This document shows, one piece after another, positions 18,043 through 26,681 of a stretch of DNA of 64,000 nt. A program made the position numbers and the translations under genes. Positions within the stretch are counted from its first letter, which is position 1, and every line of letters begins with the position of its first letter. The notes under the pieces were generated by a model, which ran no database searches, was not told the DNA's origin, and saw only the letters and a program-made list of their open reading frames with translations. The DNA comes from SVEL01 sp045123575 (GTDB lineage: Bacteria; Bacillota; Clostridia; Lachnospirales; Lachnospiraceae): assembly GCA_045123575.1 (NCBI GenBank), contig JBGVKG010000042.1, positions 9,616 through 73,615 on the forward strand, in the 5' to 3' direction.

Positions 18043-19335
18043 ATGAAACAGGATATGATTGTTATTCTGGACTTAGGAAGTACAGAGAATACTACTATTG
18101 CCAGACAGATTCGTGATTTAGGTGTATACAGTGAGATACATCCACATGACATTACAGTAGATGAGTTAAATGCGCTTGACAATGTTAAGGGTATCATCTT
18201 AAACGGCGGCGAAAACAGAGTGGTAGATGGCGTGGCTGTTGAGGTTAATGCAGATATCTACACATGTGGTTACCCAGTGATGTCAATTGATCATCCGACA
18301 GCTAAGTGCGAGCAGCAGCTTGCAGAGCTCCCAGATGAGGCGACATTGAAGGCATTTGTATTTGATACATGTAAGGCAGATGCTAACTGGAACATGAAGA
18401 ACTTTATCGAGGATCAGGTAGAGTTAGTTCGTCGTCAGGTTGGAGATAAGAAGGTATTACTCGCTCTTTCAGGTGGTGTAGATTCATCTGTAGTAGCAGC
18501 ACTTCTCTTAAAGGCTATCGGCAAGCAGTTAGTATGTGTACACGTTAACCATGGTCTTATGCGTAAGAATGAGTCTGAGAACGTAGTTGAGGTATTCAAG
18601 AATCAGCTTGATGCAAACCTTATCTATGTAGATGCAACAGACAGATTCCTTGATAAGTTAGCAGGAGTTGCAGACCCAGAGGAAAAGAGAAAGATCATCG
18701 GTGGCGAGTTTATCAGAGTATTCGAGGAAGAAGCTAGAAAGCTTGAGGGAATCGAATTCCTTGGACAGGGAACAATCTACCCAGATATTATAGAGTCAGG
18801 TACAAAGACAGCTAAGTGCGTTAAGTCACATCACAATGTAGGAGGTCTTCCAGAGGATCTTCAGTTCCAGCTTGTAGAACCACTTGCACAGCTCTTCAAG
18901 GATGAGGTTAGAGCTTGTGGTGTTGAGCTTGGTTTACCAGCAGAGATGGTATATCGTCAGCCATTCCCAGGCCCAGGTCTCGGAGTTCGTTGTCTTGGTG
19001 CTATCACAAGAGAGCGTCTTGAGGCACTTCGTGAGTCAGATGCTATCCTTCGTGATGAGTTCGCAAAGGCAGGTCTTGATAAGACAGTATGGCAGTACTT
19101 CACAGTAGTACCAGATTTCAAGGCAGTTGGTGTAAGAGATAACGCTAGAAGTATGGGATATATGTGTGTTATCCGTGCTGTTAATACAATCGATGCTATG
19201 ACAGCTACAATCGAGAGAATCGATTACGATCTCTTAGAGAAGATTGCTGACAGAATTACATCAGAAGTTACAAGTATCAACAGAGTGGTATATGAGATAA
19301 CAAAGAAACCAGTAGCTACTATAGAGTTTGAATGA
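18043..19335 (+). CDS. guaA: GMP synthase with a reduced, catalytically dead glutaminase domain
   Basis: The ATP-pyrophosphatase and dimerisation domains are intact: LALSGGVDSSV (P-loop at residues 143-149), VHVNHGLMRKNE, GQGTIYPDIIES, KSHHNVGGLP, FPGPGLGVR and a C-terminal TIEFE. The N-terminal GATase domain is cut from about 190 to about 100 residues. Where GICYGMQ should be, the sequence reads MSIDHPT (Asp83 for the catalytic Cys), and the His-x-Glu pair is gone. The protein has 430 residues against the usual 510-525. It should make GMP from XMP with free ammonia, or with a separate glutaminase. AAGGAGA before 18043 decides the start over ATG 18001. The 3' end is the attachment site of the mobile element. 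Confidence 0.88.
   Translation: MKQDMIVILDLGSTENTTIARQIRDLGVYSEIHPHDITVDELNALDNVKGIILNGGENRVVDGVAVEVNADIYTCGYPVMSIDHPTAKCEQQLAELPDEATLKAFVFDTCKADANWNMKNFIEDQVELVRRQVGDKKVLLALSGGVDSSVVAALLLKAIGKQLVCVHVNHGLMRKNESENVVEVFKNQLDANLIYVDATDRFLDKLAGVADPEEKRKIIGGEFIRVFEEEARKLEGIEFLGQGTIYPDIIESGTKTAKCVKSHHNVGGLPEDLQFQLVEPLAQLFKDEVRACGVELGLPAEMVYRQPFPGPGLGVRCLGAITRERLEALRESDAILRDEFAKAGLDKTVWQYFTVVPDFKAVGVRDNARSMGYMCVIRAVNTIDAMTATIERIDYDLLEKIADRITSEVTSINRVVYEITKKPVATIEFE
19320..19333 (+). other. attL core of the element
   Basis: TATAGAGTTTGAAT, the last codons of guaA, recurs exactly at 33278-33291. Confidence 0.85.
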
Positions 19336-19346
19336 TGTGAAAATAG

Positions 19347-19375
19347 CGGGAAGCCCGATAAGTAGGGGCTTCCCG
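19347..19375 (+). terminator. terminator supplied by the element to guaA
   Basis: CGGGAAGCCC pairs with GGGCTTCCCG around a nine-base loop, followed by TTTTC. It lies inside the element just after attL and replaces the native terminator, which now lies beyond attR at 33316-33372. Confidence 0.85.
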
Positions 19376-19383
19376 TTTTCTTC

Positions 19384-19404
19384 GTCTACAAAATGTCTAC
19401 AAAA
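19384..19404 (+). repeat. integrase arm-type sites, left end
   Basis: Two GTCTACA boxes (19384 and 19395) are 11 bp apart, about one helical turn. The same pair occurs at the right end in the same direction, so these are probably arm-binding sites of the tyrosine integrase. Confidence 0.65.
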
Positions 19405-19418
19405 TTATGAAATAAGAT

Positions 19419-19886
19419 TTATGACTTGTTAAACCATTCGTTATAAACTGCTAATGTGCATCGATAATGTGATTGAGTTGCATCATAATGTTCTTTCTGA
19501 TCTTTATTCGTAACAAGATTTTGTATTTCTATTAAATACATTTTCTCAAAACGTTCTTTATCTAGTTTACCATCAAGATATTTGCCACATGCTTCTTCAT
19601 ATGCATTCCGATATTGTTCTTCGGCACTTTCAAATGCCTTTATTAATATTTTGCTTGAAGGATTTTTTACAAGTTCGAGTCCGTAGTGTGCAATTTCACG
19701 AGAAGCAACATTTATTAGTTCTCGTAGTTGTATTTCTAGTTGTCCTTGACCAGTTTTTGCTTGAATTTCAGCTAACTCATTTGTACGCTGTGTAAGTGCT
19801 TTGTTTTTTGAAAATGTGTATATTGAGAAAATAAAGGCACATAATGCAATAAGTGCAGATAATATGCTGATAATAATACTTGCCAT
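19419..19886 (-). CDS. membrane-anchored coiled-coil protein
   Basis: This 155-residue protein has one N-terminal membrane helix (about residues 3-26) and a Glu/Lys/Gln-rich helical remainder. I do not recognise a family. It is the last gene of a minus-strand run (repressor, 90-residue protein, this gene) at the left end of the element. GGAGG on the minus strand precedes the ATG. It could be a maintenance or exclusion gene of the element; no sequence evidence decides this. Confidence 0.6.
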   Translation of the reverse strand: MASIIISILSALIALCAFIFSIYTFSKNKALTQRTNELAEIQAKTGQGQLEIQLRELINVASREIAHYGLELVKNPSSKILIKAFESAEEQYRNAYEEACGKYLDGKLDKERFEKMYLIEIQNLVTNKDQKEHYDATQSHYRCTLAVYNEWFNKS

Positions 19887-19900
19887 ATTGTTAACCTCCG

Positions 19901-20173
19901 TTATTGTTTTTTTATTGTTGCTTTTATTTGAGATATTAGTTCTAGTATGGATTGATTTTCAGCGTGTTCTAAAATGGGGTGAAATTCTGTCCAACTCTCC
20001 TCCATTAGAGCGATAAGCTCTAATTTGTATTTTTCGGATACTGGTTCTTGACTTTCGGAATAAATCAAACCATTAATAGAATTTGCAATTTCGGTTACCG
20101 TTTTTGAATTGGGACTGTTACAAAGTTTCTTGCAATAATATTTTGCTCTTTCTTTTTTTGTCATTGATGCCAT
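19901..20173 (-). CDS. small helical element protein, unknown
   Basis: This is a 90-residue, mostly helical, soluble protein with two Cys near residues 14 and 18. I recognise no family. AAGGAGA lies at correct spacing on the minus strand. It sits 19 bp after the repressor gene and 14 bp before the membrane-anchored gene, so the three are one transcript. Confidence 0.55.
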   Translation of the reverse strand: MASMTKKERAKYYCKKLCNSPNSKTVTEIANSINGLIYSESQEPVSEKYKLELIALMEESWTEFHPILEHAENQSILELISQIKATIKKQ

Positions 20174-20192
20174 CTTTTTATCTCCTTGTGAT

Positions 20193-20840
20193 TTATTTTT
20201 GTTTTTCCCATTCGGCTCTCATGATTTCATTTCTTATTTTTAGTCGTTCTTCTTCTGAAATTCCTGAAAAGTCCGTTTTTGTAATAGGATAATTCTCGTA
20301 ACTATCAATCAATCTTTTTTTCTCGGAATCATAATAATCCTGAGGATAATCATAATTGACTAATCTGCTGTGTAACTCGGATACCTTTTTGATTATAGCA
20401 CAGATATCTTGGCTATAGGTATTATCTGGATTGCGCTTATTCTCGCAATGATAGAACATCATTTGAATCCAGTTACGATTAGCATCATCGGTTTCAGAAC
20501 CATCTTCGATATCAACTCGGTCATGTATTATTGTCTTGCAGGAGAACTCCTTTGTTTCATATAACTCAAATAGAAAGCTCATTACATCTCCAAGAGAATT
20601 CATATGTGACTGTTCGTCTCTGCCACATAACCAATCCATAGATACATTACATTTATCTGCAATATTAATAACTACATCTACCGTTGGCTTATTTCGTCCG
20701 CTTTCATATGCAGACAAGGTGGGCTGTGGAATACACATAAACTCAGAAAACTCTTTTTGAGTTTTTTTCATTATAACGGTTCTTAGATTTTTAAGGCGTT
20801 CTCCAAAGATGTTCTCTTTGTCTCCATCTAATATGCTCAT
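20193..20840 (-). CDS. XRE-family repressor of the element
   Basis: This 215-residue protein has an N-terminal Cro/cI helix-turn-helix at about residues 15-70 (RLKNLR, KTQKEFSEFMCIPQPTLSAYESGRNKPTVD, NVSMDWLCG). The C-terminal 140 residues are helical and unrecognised, and lack an obvious LexA-type Ser/Lys protease pair. It is transcribed away from the excisionase and integrase genes across a 184-bp AT-rich gap. That is the usual place for a lysogeny-type repressor controlling excision. Confidence 0.85.
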   Translation of the reverse strand: MSILDGDKENIFGERLKNLRTVIMKKTQKEFSEFMCIPQPTLSAYESGRNKPTVDVVINIADKCNVSMDWLCGRDEQSHMNSLGDVMSFLFELYETKEFSCKTIIHDRVDIEDGSETDDANRNWIQMMFYHCENKRNPDNTYSQDICAIIKKVSELHSRLVNYDYPQDYYDSEKKRLIDSYENYPITKTDFSGISEEERLKIRNEIMRAEWEKQK

Positions 20841-20933
20841 AATTAACCTCCATAAAATTTATTCTGAATCCTATTATAACATATAGAATGGAATATTTAT
20901 ATAGGAAAATAAAAAATATAACAAAAACTAATA

Positions 20934-20961
20934 TTGACATAGGATAATAATATGATATAAT
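20934..20961 (+). promoter_or_regulatory. promoter of the excision/integration module with likely operators
   Basis: TTGACA (20934-20939), a 16-bp spacer and TATAAT (20956-20961) drive the excisionase gene. Around it, ATAGGA and AATATTTAT words recur (about 20890-20990), which could be repressor operators. Confidence 0.65.
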
Positions 20962-21024
20962 GATAAATATAATAAATACTAATATTTATTAAAAATCAGA
21001 ATTTAAAGAAAGGAGAACGAGCTT

Positions 21025-21222
21025 ATGGCAGAAGAAAGATTACCATTATTTGTTGGCGTTGACACTGTAAAGTATGATTTAGGGGTATCTAGAGCAAAGG
21101 CATATGAAGTGATTAAGCAGCTTAACAAGGAATTAAAGGAACAGAATCCGAGAGCAATTGTTGTTTCTGGGAAAGTAAATCGTATATGGTACGAGGAAGC
21201 TTGCCTAAAGGTGGCAAATTGA
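21025..21222 (+). CDS. xis: excisionase-like small DNA-binding protein
   Basis: This 65-residue protein contains a winged-helix pattern of the excisionase/MerR type: TVKYDLGVSRAKAYEVIKQLNKEL, then a basic wing with KVNRIWYEE. It is the first gene after the regulated promoter and is followed by the replication-type and integrase genes, which fits a recombination directionality factor. AAGGAGA precedes the ATG. The call rests on fold pattern and position. Confidence 0.7.
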   Translation: MAEERLPLFVGVDTVKYDLGVSRAKAYEVIKQLNKELKEQNPRAIVVSGKVNRIWYEEACLKVAN

Positions 21223-21356
21223 TGAAAAATGTTTTAGAAAAGAAAAAAGCTCCATTGCTGGAGCTTGCACACATTATGTAATGTATGTAATCTGGTAAAT
21301 TCATCATAGCATAATGAGTGCTTCTTTTCAACGAAAATTTACGAAAGGAGTATTTA

Positions 21357-22214
21357 ATGGCTGTATTAAAGAACAAAACCCAGAATAATTTTACGATGAT
21401 AAGTAATAACATTCTGCGAGACAAAGAGCTTAGCATGAAAGACAGAGGAGTTCTTTGTACGATTATCAGTTTGCCAGACGGATGGGATTTTAGTATTGCC
21501 GGTCTTAGCGCATTGGTTCCGGAAGGCAAGGATTCAATAAGGAAATCTGTTATCAAACTGGAAAAACTGAGCTATATAGTAAGAAGGCAGTTTAGGAATG
21601 CGCAAGGCAAATATGAAACTGAGATAGAAGTATATCCAAACAAGTTGAAAGACAGAGAAAACGGTGACGAGTTTACCGTGGCGGATTTACCGACACGGGA
21701 TAATCGCAACGGATTAGCCGTCACGGTAAATCCAACGGAATATAATACTGATAATAAAAAATTGAATATTAATAAAGATAATATCAAATCAATCAATCTA
21801 TCATCTGATGTGATGGATGGAGAGATAGATATTATCAAATACAAAGAGTTGATTGCTGAAAACATCAAGTTGGAGTGGTTATTAGAGATAGCAAATAATC
21901 ACAATGAAGATGAAATGGCAATGGTAAATGAAGTTTATGGAGTTATTTGCGATATGGTTTGTTACCCTAGGGAGAATGTGACAATAAGAGGTGTTACGTA
22001 TCCTTGGGAAGTGGTAAAGTTGCAATTCTTGAAACTTAAATATCAGCATATAGCAGATATTCTCAATAGGATAGTGGATAAGGAGCTTAACATTAAGAAT
22101 ATGTCAGCTTATCTGGTGTCAACATTGTATACGCAAAGTACAGTGGGAACGTTAGAAGCCCAAGCAAATCTGACAGATGATTATTTAAAGTTCCTTAGAG
22201 GGAGCATTTATTAG
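21357..22214 (+). CDS. replication-initiator-like helix-turn-helix protein
   Basis: The 285-residue product starts with KNKTQNNFTMISNNILRDKELSMKDRG and continues through a winged helix (GLSALVPEGKDSIRKSVIKLEKLSYIVR). This is the layout of DnaD/RepA-N-type and element helix-turn-helix proteins that begin transfer or replication modules in Firmicutes. The C-terminal half (NHNEDEMAMVNEVYGVICDMV) is helical. AAAGGAG at 21343-21349 supports ATG 21357 over the longer frame from 21318. The integrase follows after 14 bp. Confidence 0.65.
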   Translation: MAVLKNKTQNNFTMISNNILRDKELSMKDRGVLCTIISLPDGWDFSIAGLSALVPEGKDSIRKSVIKLEKLSYIVRRQFRNAQGKYETEIEVYPNKLKDRENGDEFTVADLPTRDNRNGLAVTVNPTEYNTDNKKLNINKDNIKSINLSSDVMDGEIDIIKYKELIAENIKLEWLLEIANNHNEDEMAMVNEVYGVICDMVCYPRENVTIRGVTYPWEVVKLQFLKLKYQHIADILNRIVDKELNIKNMSAYLVSTLYTQSTVGTLEAQANLTDDYLKFLRGSIY

Positions 22215-22228
22215 AAAGGAGACTGAGT

Positions 22229-23320
22229 ATGGCAGTGTATAAAGACAAATGGAACGGTTATGGTGGCAACAAATGGCGTGTTGCCTGCTATTACACCGAT
22301 TGGCAGGGAAAGAGAGTGAAACATGAGAAACGTGGTTTTGAAACTAAGAAGGAAGCGGCTACTTATGAAAGAGAATTCCTTGCAAAGATGACTAAAGATA
22401 TCAATATGGGATTTGGAAGCTTTATAGATATCTATATGAGGGATATAAAGCCCCAAATTAAGCTTAGTACTTATGCAACTAAGGAAAATATAATTAACAC
22501 TCATATACGCCCTTATTTCGAGAATAGGAGCCTATCAAGCATAAATTCAACGGATATATTACAGTGGCAGAATGAGTTGTTATGTCTTCGTGATGATGAC
22601 GGCAGGGGATATAAGCAGACTTATCTTAGAACTATACAGAATCAGTTGAATGCTATATTTAACCACGCTGTAAAGTACTATGATTTGCCTAAAAACCCAA
22701 GCATCGTAAATAAGAAGATGGGGAAAACCAAGGCAAAGGAAATGTTGTTTTGGACAAAAGAAGAATACCTTAAATTTATTGAAGCTGTTAAGGACAAGCC
22801 TATGTCATATTATGCTTTCCAGCTTCTATATTGGACTGGTATCAGATGCGGAGAACTGCTTGCGCTTACAATGGAAGACTTTGATTTGGAAAAGAGAACC
22901 ATGCGTATCAATAAGACATTTCAGGTTATCAAAGGGGAAGAGGTTATCACATCTCCTAAGACGGAAAAGAGTAATCGAATAATTGAACTTCCGAAATTCT
23001 TGTGTGAAGAAATGGATGATTATTTTGGAACACTTTATAAGCCAAATAGCAAAAGTAGAATATTTGAAGTGACAAAATATTATCTTCATCACGAGATTGC
23101 AAGAGGATGCAAAGCTTCTAGTGTTAAGAAAATAAGAATTCATGATTTAAGGCATTCTAGCTGTGCATTACTTATTAATTTAGGATATTCGCCTATACAG
23201 ATAGCTGAAAGATTAGGACATGAAAGTGTAACGATAACAGAAAGGTATTCGCATCTTTATCCATCGGTTCAGAGAGATATGGCAAATAGCCTTAATAAAG
23301 CCTTTACAGAGGCAGAATAG
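22229..23320 (+). CDS. int: tyrosine integrase of the element
   Basis: This 363-residue tyrosine recombinase has an AP2-like arm-binding N-terminus (NKWRVACYYTDWQGKRVKHEKRGF), a core-binding domain near residues 70-160 and a catalytic domain. The active-site residues are Arg in WTGIRCGELLAL, a Lys around the beta-hairpin, HDLRHSS, LGHESVTITERYSHLYP with the final His and Tyr. The set is complete. It should integrate and excise the element at the guaA 3' end, using the GTCTACA arm sites. The stop overlaps the mobC Shine-Dalgarno. Confidence 0.93.
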   Translation: MAVYKDKWNGYGGNKWRVACYYTDWQGKRVKHEKRGFETKKEAATYEREFLAKMTKDINMGFGSFIDIYMRDIKPQIKLSTYATKENIINTHIRPYFENRSLSSINSTDILQWQNELLCLRDDDGRGYKQTYLRTIQNQLNAIFNHAVKYYDLPKNPSIVNKKMGKTKAKEMLFWTKEEYLKFIEAVKDKPMSYYAFQLLYWTGIRCGELLALTMEDFDLEKRTMRINKTFQVIKGEEVITSPKTEKSNRIIELPKFLCEEMDDYFGTLYKPNSKSRIFEVTKYYLHHEIARGCKASSVKKIRIHDLRHSSCALLINLGYSPIQIAERLGHESVTITERYSHLYPSVQRDMANSLNKAFTEAE

Positions 23321-23331
23321 GAGTGAGTACT

Positions 23332-23691
23332 ATGGCAAATAAAAGACCTGCACTTGTAAAGAAGGTAGATGTGGAGAAGAATTATGATTATCCAAGAAAA
23401 AGAAATGTCGTTATGAATTTTAGAGTAAGTGAAAATGAGAGAAATCTTATTAATGCCAGAATGGCACTGTCGGGCTTAAATAGGTCGGAATATTTTATTG
23501 AGAGTTGTTTGTATCAGAAGATTTTGGTTAAAGGAAATATTAAAAGCTTTGGAGCAATTAAAGATAAAATAGAAGACTTAAATAAAAAATTTGATAACGA
23601 TATTATGCTAGAAAACTTGGAACCGGAAGAGAGGGAATCTCTTCGAATGATACTTGAAATATTAAATAAATTGTTTGGAAAGGAAGGATAA
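23332..23691 (+). CDS. mobC: MobC-like relaxosome accessory protein
   Basis: This 119-residue protein contains a ribbon-helix-helix stretch, NFRVSENERNLINARMALSG, then NRSEYFIESC, typical of MobC proteins that bind near oriT and help the relaxase open the strands. AGGAG at 23319-23323 is best placed for ATG 23332; GTG 23323 overlaps that site. It lies directly after the integrase and before the 99-residue helical gene. Confidence 0.78.
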   Translation: MANKRPALVKKVDVEKNYDYPRKRNVVMNFRVSENERNLINARMALSGLNRSEYFIESCLYQKILVKGNIKSFGAIKDKIEDLNKKFDNDIMLENLEPEERESLRMILEILNKLFGKEG

Positions 23692-23692
23692 T

Positions 23693-23992
23693 ATGGCGCA
23701 GAAAAGTTATGAGGAAAGAATAAGTGAGCTTCAAACTAAACAGAAGCAGTTGGCAGAGCAGGAGAAGATGCTTAAGAGAAGACAGTCCCAGGAGGAACGT
23801 AAGCAGAGAACAAGAAGACTTATTGAAATGGGTGGAATAGTGGAGTCAGTACTTGGTAGAACTACTATAGATGAAGATAAAGAAAGACTACTTATGTTTC
23901 TTAAAAATCAAGAAAAAAATGGCAGATATTTCTCTAAGGCAATGAATAACTCAATAGTTGCAACTGCAAACAATGTCAAAGAGGAACTATAA
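23693..23992 (+). CDS. small helical relaxosome-associated protein
   Basis: This 99-residue, highly charged helical protein (KSYEERISELQTKQKQLAEQ) ends in a short folded part (LIEMGGIVESVLGR). It resembles the DUF3847-type proteins found beside MOBQ relaxases, a recollection I hold with low certainty. GGAAGGA precedes ATG 23693, which overlaps the mobC stop region. It is the last gene before oriT. Confidence 0.6.
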   Translation: MAQKSYEERISELQTKQKQLAEQEKMLKRRQSQEERKQRTRRLIEMGGIVESVLGRTTIDEDKERLLMFLKNQEKNGRYFSKAMNNSIVATANNVKEEL

Positions 23993-24002
23993 ATTTGCAC
24001 AT

Positions 24003-24047
24003 CCCTTAATTTATTAAGGGCGCACTTATATGTGGGCGAAGCCCACA
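24003..24047 (-). other. oriT: oriT of the element (MOBQ type)
   Basis: On the minus strand the 12-mer TAAGTGCGCCCT (24017-24028) matches the nick region of RSF1010/R1162-type MOBQ origins. An inverted repeat CCCTTAAT/ATTAAGGG (24003-24020) flanks it on one side and a hairpin TGTGGGC-GAA-GCCCACA (24031-24047) on the other. It lies between mobC and the relaxase gene, which is also MOBQ. Further GC-rich hairpins continue to about 24150. Confidence 0.8.
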
Positions 24048-24184
24048 TTGCATAAGTTTGGTGCAGGGCACCAACCGGTCAGCTAAAGCTGCCGGGCGCG
24101 TTCCGTCGGCGGGTCTTATGCAGACGGCATAAGCACCATTTTGCATATTGATGATATTGGCACATGGAAAAGAGGTGATGCAAA

Positions 24185-25720
24185 ATGTCAATATATCATT
24201 GTTCAATCAAAATTATCAGTCGTGCCGGAGGACGTTCTGCAGTTGCATCTGCAGCATATCGCTCCGGCGAAAAATTGTACAACGAAGAAACCGGCATAAC
24301 ACACGATTTCATTCGTAAAGGTGGCGTTATAACAAGCGAGATAATGTTGCCTGTAAATGCTCCGTCTCGCTATATGGACAGAGAAATATTATGGAACGAA
24401 GTACAGCAGATTGAGAAAAGGTCTGACGCACAATTTGCCCGTGAGGTTGAGGTAGCATTGCCGGTAGAAATGACAAGAGATGAACAGATAGAATGTGTAA
24501 GAAATTATATTAATGAAAACTTTGTGTCGTTTGGTATGATTGCTGATTGGGCTTTGCACGATAAAGGTGATGGTAATCCACACGCTCACATAATGCTTAC
24601 CATGAGAGGTATGGATGAGCATGAGCAGTGGTTGCAGAAACAAAAATCTGTGTTTGCCAATGCAAGGGATGAAAGTGGCAAGCCAATTTATAATCCAGAT
24701 TTACCATCATATAATCCTGCAGATAAGGAAAATACAGAGAGGTATCGAATACCGGTTTTGGATGAAAATGGAGAGCAAAAAAAGCGTGTACGAAGTGGTA
24801 AGGGCTGTGAGTATCTGTGGGAGAAGATATCCATTCCTGCAAATGATTGGAATGAGCATTCAAAGGCAGAAATATGGAGAAGGTCATGGGCAGAGCATTG
24901 CAACAGATACCTAGATGAAAACAGCAAGATTGACCATAGAAGCTATGAGCGTCAGGGTATTGACAAAGAGCCTACGATTCATGAGGGTGTGGTGGCAAGA
25001 CAGATGGAGAAGGATGGAAGAATAGCTGAAAGATGTCAGATTAACAGAGATGTCCGTGAGCGTAATTCCATCCGCGAGGAAATGGTAAGGCTTGCGAAGG
25101 AGATAACAGAAGCCATTATAACAAAGGCAGGTGAGATAATTGAAAGATTTAAGGGAATTAGAGGAAGTGTTGGAGCTTATAGAGATGCAGCAGGAGATGA
25201 TAGAGATTATGGAGTCACAGGAAGTGGCGATAGAGACTCTGAAACAGGAAAACAATATGTTAAGGGAACAGTTGGAAGAATCAATGGATTTAAACGAACA
25301 GTTAAGTCAGCTGTCAAAGAAACAGAAGACACAGATAGAGAGATTGCAGAAACAGATAACGCAATTGAAAGAATTGCAAGAGTAATCATGGAGAGAAAGG
25401 AGAGTATAAATGAACGACTTAAACGACTTAGAGAGCGTAGAACAGTTAGTCAGTATGATGGAGAATCTGCAGGACGAGGTGGAATCATATGTGATACAGA
25501 ACTCACAGCTTGCAGAGGAGAACTTGACACTACAGGAAGTGAACTCAAAGCTTTCATCAGAGAACTTAATACTAAAGAACGAGCTTCAGAAGAAAAGCGA
25601 GACGATAGTATCTCTGAACGAGCAGATAGGGAAGCTGGCGAAAGCAGATATGGTTCTGAAAGAGAACGAGAAACTGATACAAAGCGAGAGGGAAACCAGA
25701 GAAAGAGCAAAAGCCATTGA
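24185..25720 (+). CDS. mobA: MobA/MobL-family (MOBQ) relaxase
   Basis: This 511-residue relaxase has an N-terminus SIYHCSIKIISRAGGRSAVASAAYRSG and the metal-binding histidine motif HDKGDGNPHAHIMLTMR near residues 123-139. The nicking Tyr is probably the one near residue 4 or 26. It would nick oriT and lead the strand into a helper conjugation channel. The last 190 residues are low-complexity, rich in Arg, Glu and Asp. They overlap two well-formed genes in another frame, so this tail may be poorly constrained. AAAAGAGGTG precedes ATG 24185. Confidence 0.9.
   Translation: MSIYHCSIKIISRAGGRSAVASAAYRSGEKLYNEETGITHDFIRKGGVITSEIMLPVNAPSRYMDREILWNEVQQIEKRSDAQFAREVEVALPVEMTRDEQIECVRNYINENFVSFGMIADWALHDKGDGNPHAHIMLTMRGMDEHEQWLQKQKSVFANARDESGKPIYNPDLPSYNPADKENTERYRIPVLDENGEQKKRVRSGKGCEYLWEKISIPANDWNEHSKAEIWRRSWAEHCNRYLDENSKIDHRSYERQGIDKEPTIHEGVVARQMEKDGRIAERCQINRDVRERNSIREEMVRLAKEITEAIITKAGEIIERFKGIRGSVGAYRDAAGDDRDYGVTGSGDRDSETGKQYVKGTVGRINGFKRTVKSAVKETEDTDREIAETDNAIERIARVIMERKESINERLKRLRERRTVSQYDGESAGRGGIICDTELTACRGELDTTGSELKAFIRELNTKERASEEKRDDSISERADREAGESRYGSERERETDTKREGNQRKSKSH
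25140..25385 (+). CDS. coiled-coil protein nested in the relaxase gene
   Basis: This 81-residue coiled coil (heptad Leu pattern, ENNMLREQLEESMDLNEQL) is read in a different frame within the relaxase 3' region. It starts with TTG after AGGTGAG at good spacing. It ends 24 bp before the next gene of the same frame, whose N-terminus is a similar coiled coil. The composition is that of a real protein, and the arrangement suggests dual coding. Confidence 0.55.
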   Translation: MKDLRELEEVLELIEMQQEMIEIMESQEVAIETLKQENNMLREQLEESMDLNEQLSQLSKKQKTQIERLQKQITQLKELQE

Positions 25721-26504
25721 GGATAGCTATATTCGTAAGGCGGCTGAACTAGAACGCAAAGAGGAATCAATAGAGCGTGATAGAAGCTGGCTAAAATATA
25801 AAAGTGAGGAGGTGGAAAAAACAGTTGCTTTCAAACTTTTAGTAGCAGAGGATGAGCTTAAGTCTAGAGTGGAACGAAAATATAAGGGTGTGATAATAGC
25901 AGTATTTATATATGGTTTTGTAGTTACGCTTATAAAAGCGTTGAAGGATGGATTGATAGTGGGAGATGCTATAGCCTTTGGCAAGGGTATCGTATATGGT
26001 GCTGTTATGGTGTGGGAGAGGATAAATTCTTTGGCATTATGGATGGCAAATCTAACCCATAAAGTGCCTGTGGAGTGGCTGTCGGTAGTTTTATACTGGA
26101 TAGTAAGAATAGGTGTTGTAGGAGCTGTTATTGGTGGTATTGGAGTTTTGATGTTCTTAGGCTTAAGAAGGTATGCAAGTTATTTTAAAGATAATCAGAT
26201 GGATTGTGTATCAGCGTTGGCAAGTCTTTGTGCATTTGCGATAGTATCATTTGCAGGAAGATTAATAAAATCAATCATATCCATCAATCTGATGGTAGTT
26301 ATGATAGTGATGTTTGTGATGTATTCGGTGATTAGATGGGTTGTGTGCATGGGAAATCATGATTTGAGAAGAAATATAATTATATGGAGCATAGCTGCAA
26401 TATGGGTAGTTGGAGTGCTAGTAGGTATGTGGATGAGGTTTGGAGCGATGGCATTGATTTTGCTGCCGGTGGCAGGATTGGTTGTTATGATGATGAAAAG
26501 TTGA
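25410..26504 (+). CDS. coiled-coil membrane protein of the mobilization region (DUF6040-like)
   Basis: The 364-residue product has an N-terminal coiled coil (about residues 1-135) and then five or six membrane helices. It resembles proteins encoded after MobA/MobL relaxases in Firmicutes elements (DUF6040, from memory). The first 311 bp overlap the relaxase tail in another frame. AAAGGAG before ATG 25410 supports independent translation. A link between the relaxosome and the membrane is a reasonable but unproven role. Confidence 0.7.
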   Translation: MNDLNDLESVEQLVSMMENLQDEVESYVIQNSQLAEENLTLQEVNSKLSSENLILKNELQKKSETIVSLNEQIGKLAKADMVLKENEKLIQSERETRERAKAIEDSYIRKAAELERKEESIERDRSWLKYKSEEVEKTVAFKLLVAEDELKSRVERKYKGVIIAVFIYGFVVTLIKALKDGLIVGDAIAFGKGIVYGAVMVWERINSLALWMANLTHKVPVEWLSVVLYWIVRIGVVGAVIGGIGVLMFLGLRRYASYFKDNQMDCVSALASLCAFAIVSFAGRLIKSIISINLMVVMIVMFVMYSVIRWVVCMGNHDLRRNIIIWSIAAIWVVGVLVGMWMRFGAMALILLPVAGLVVMMMKS

Positions 26505-26681
26505 GGGGGTATATGGATGTGTATGTATAAGGAATATGGCGAGGGAGCGTTATTCTGAGCAAAAAACATTGAAAAAAGAGTGATGGTATAATATAATCTT
26601 TAAAAAAGATAGATATGTTTGTTATTTGGTTCGATAGATTGCTATATACAAAAAAGATGGTTGCTAAAAGAGAGGAGTGTG

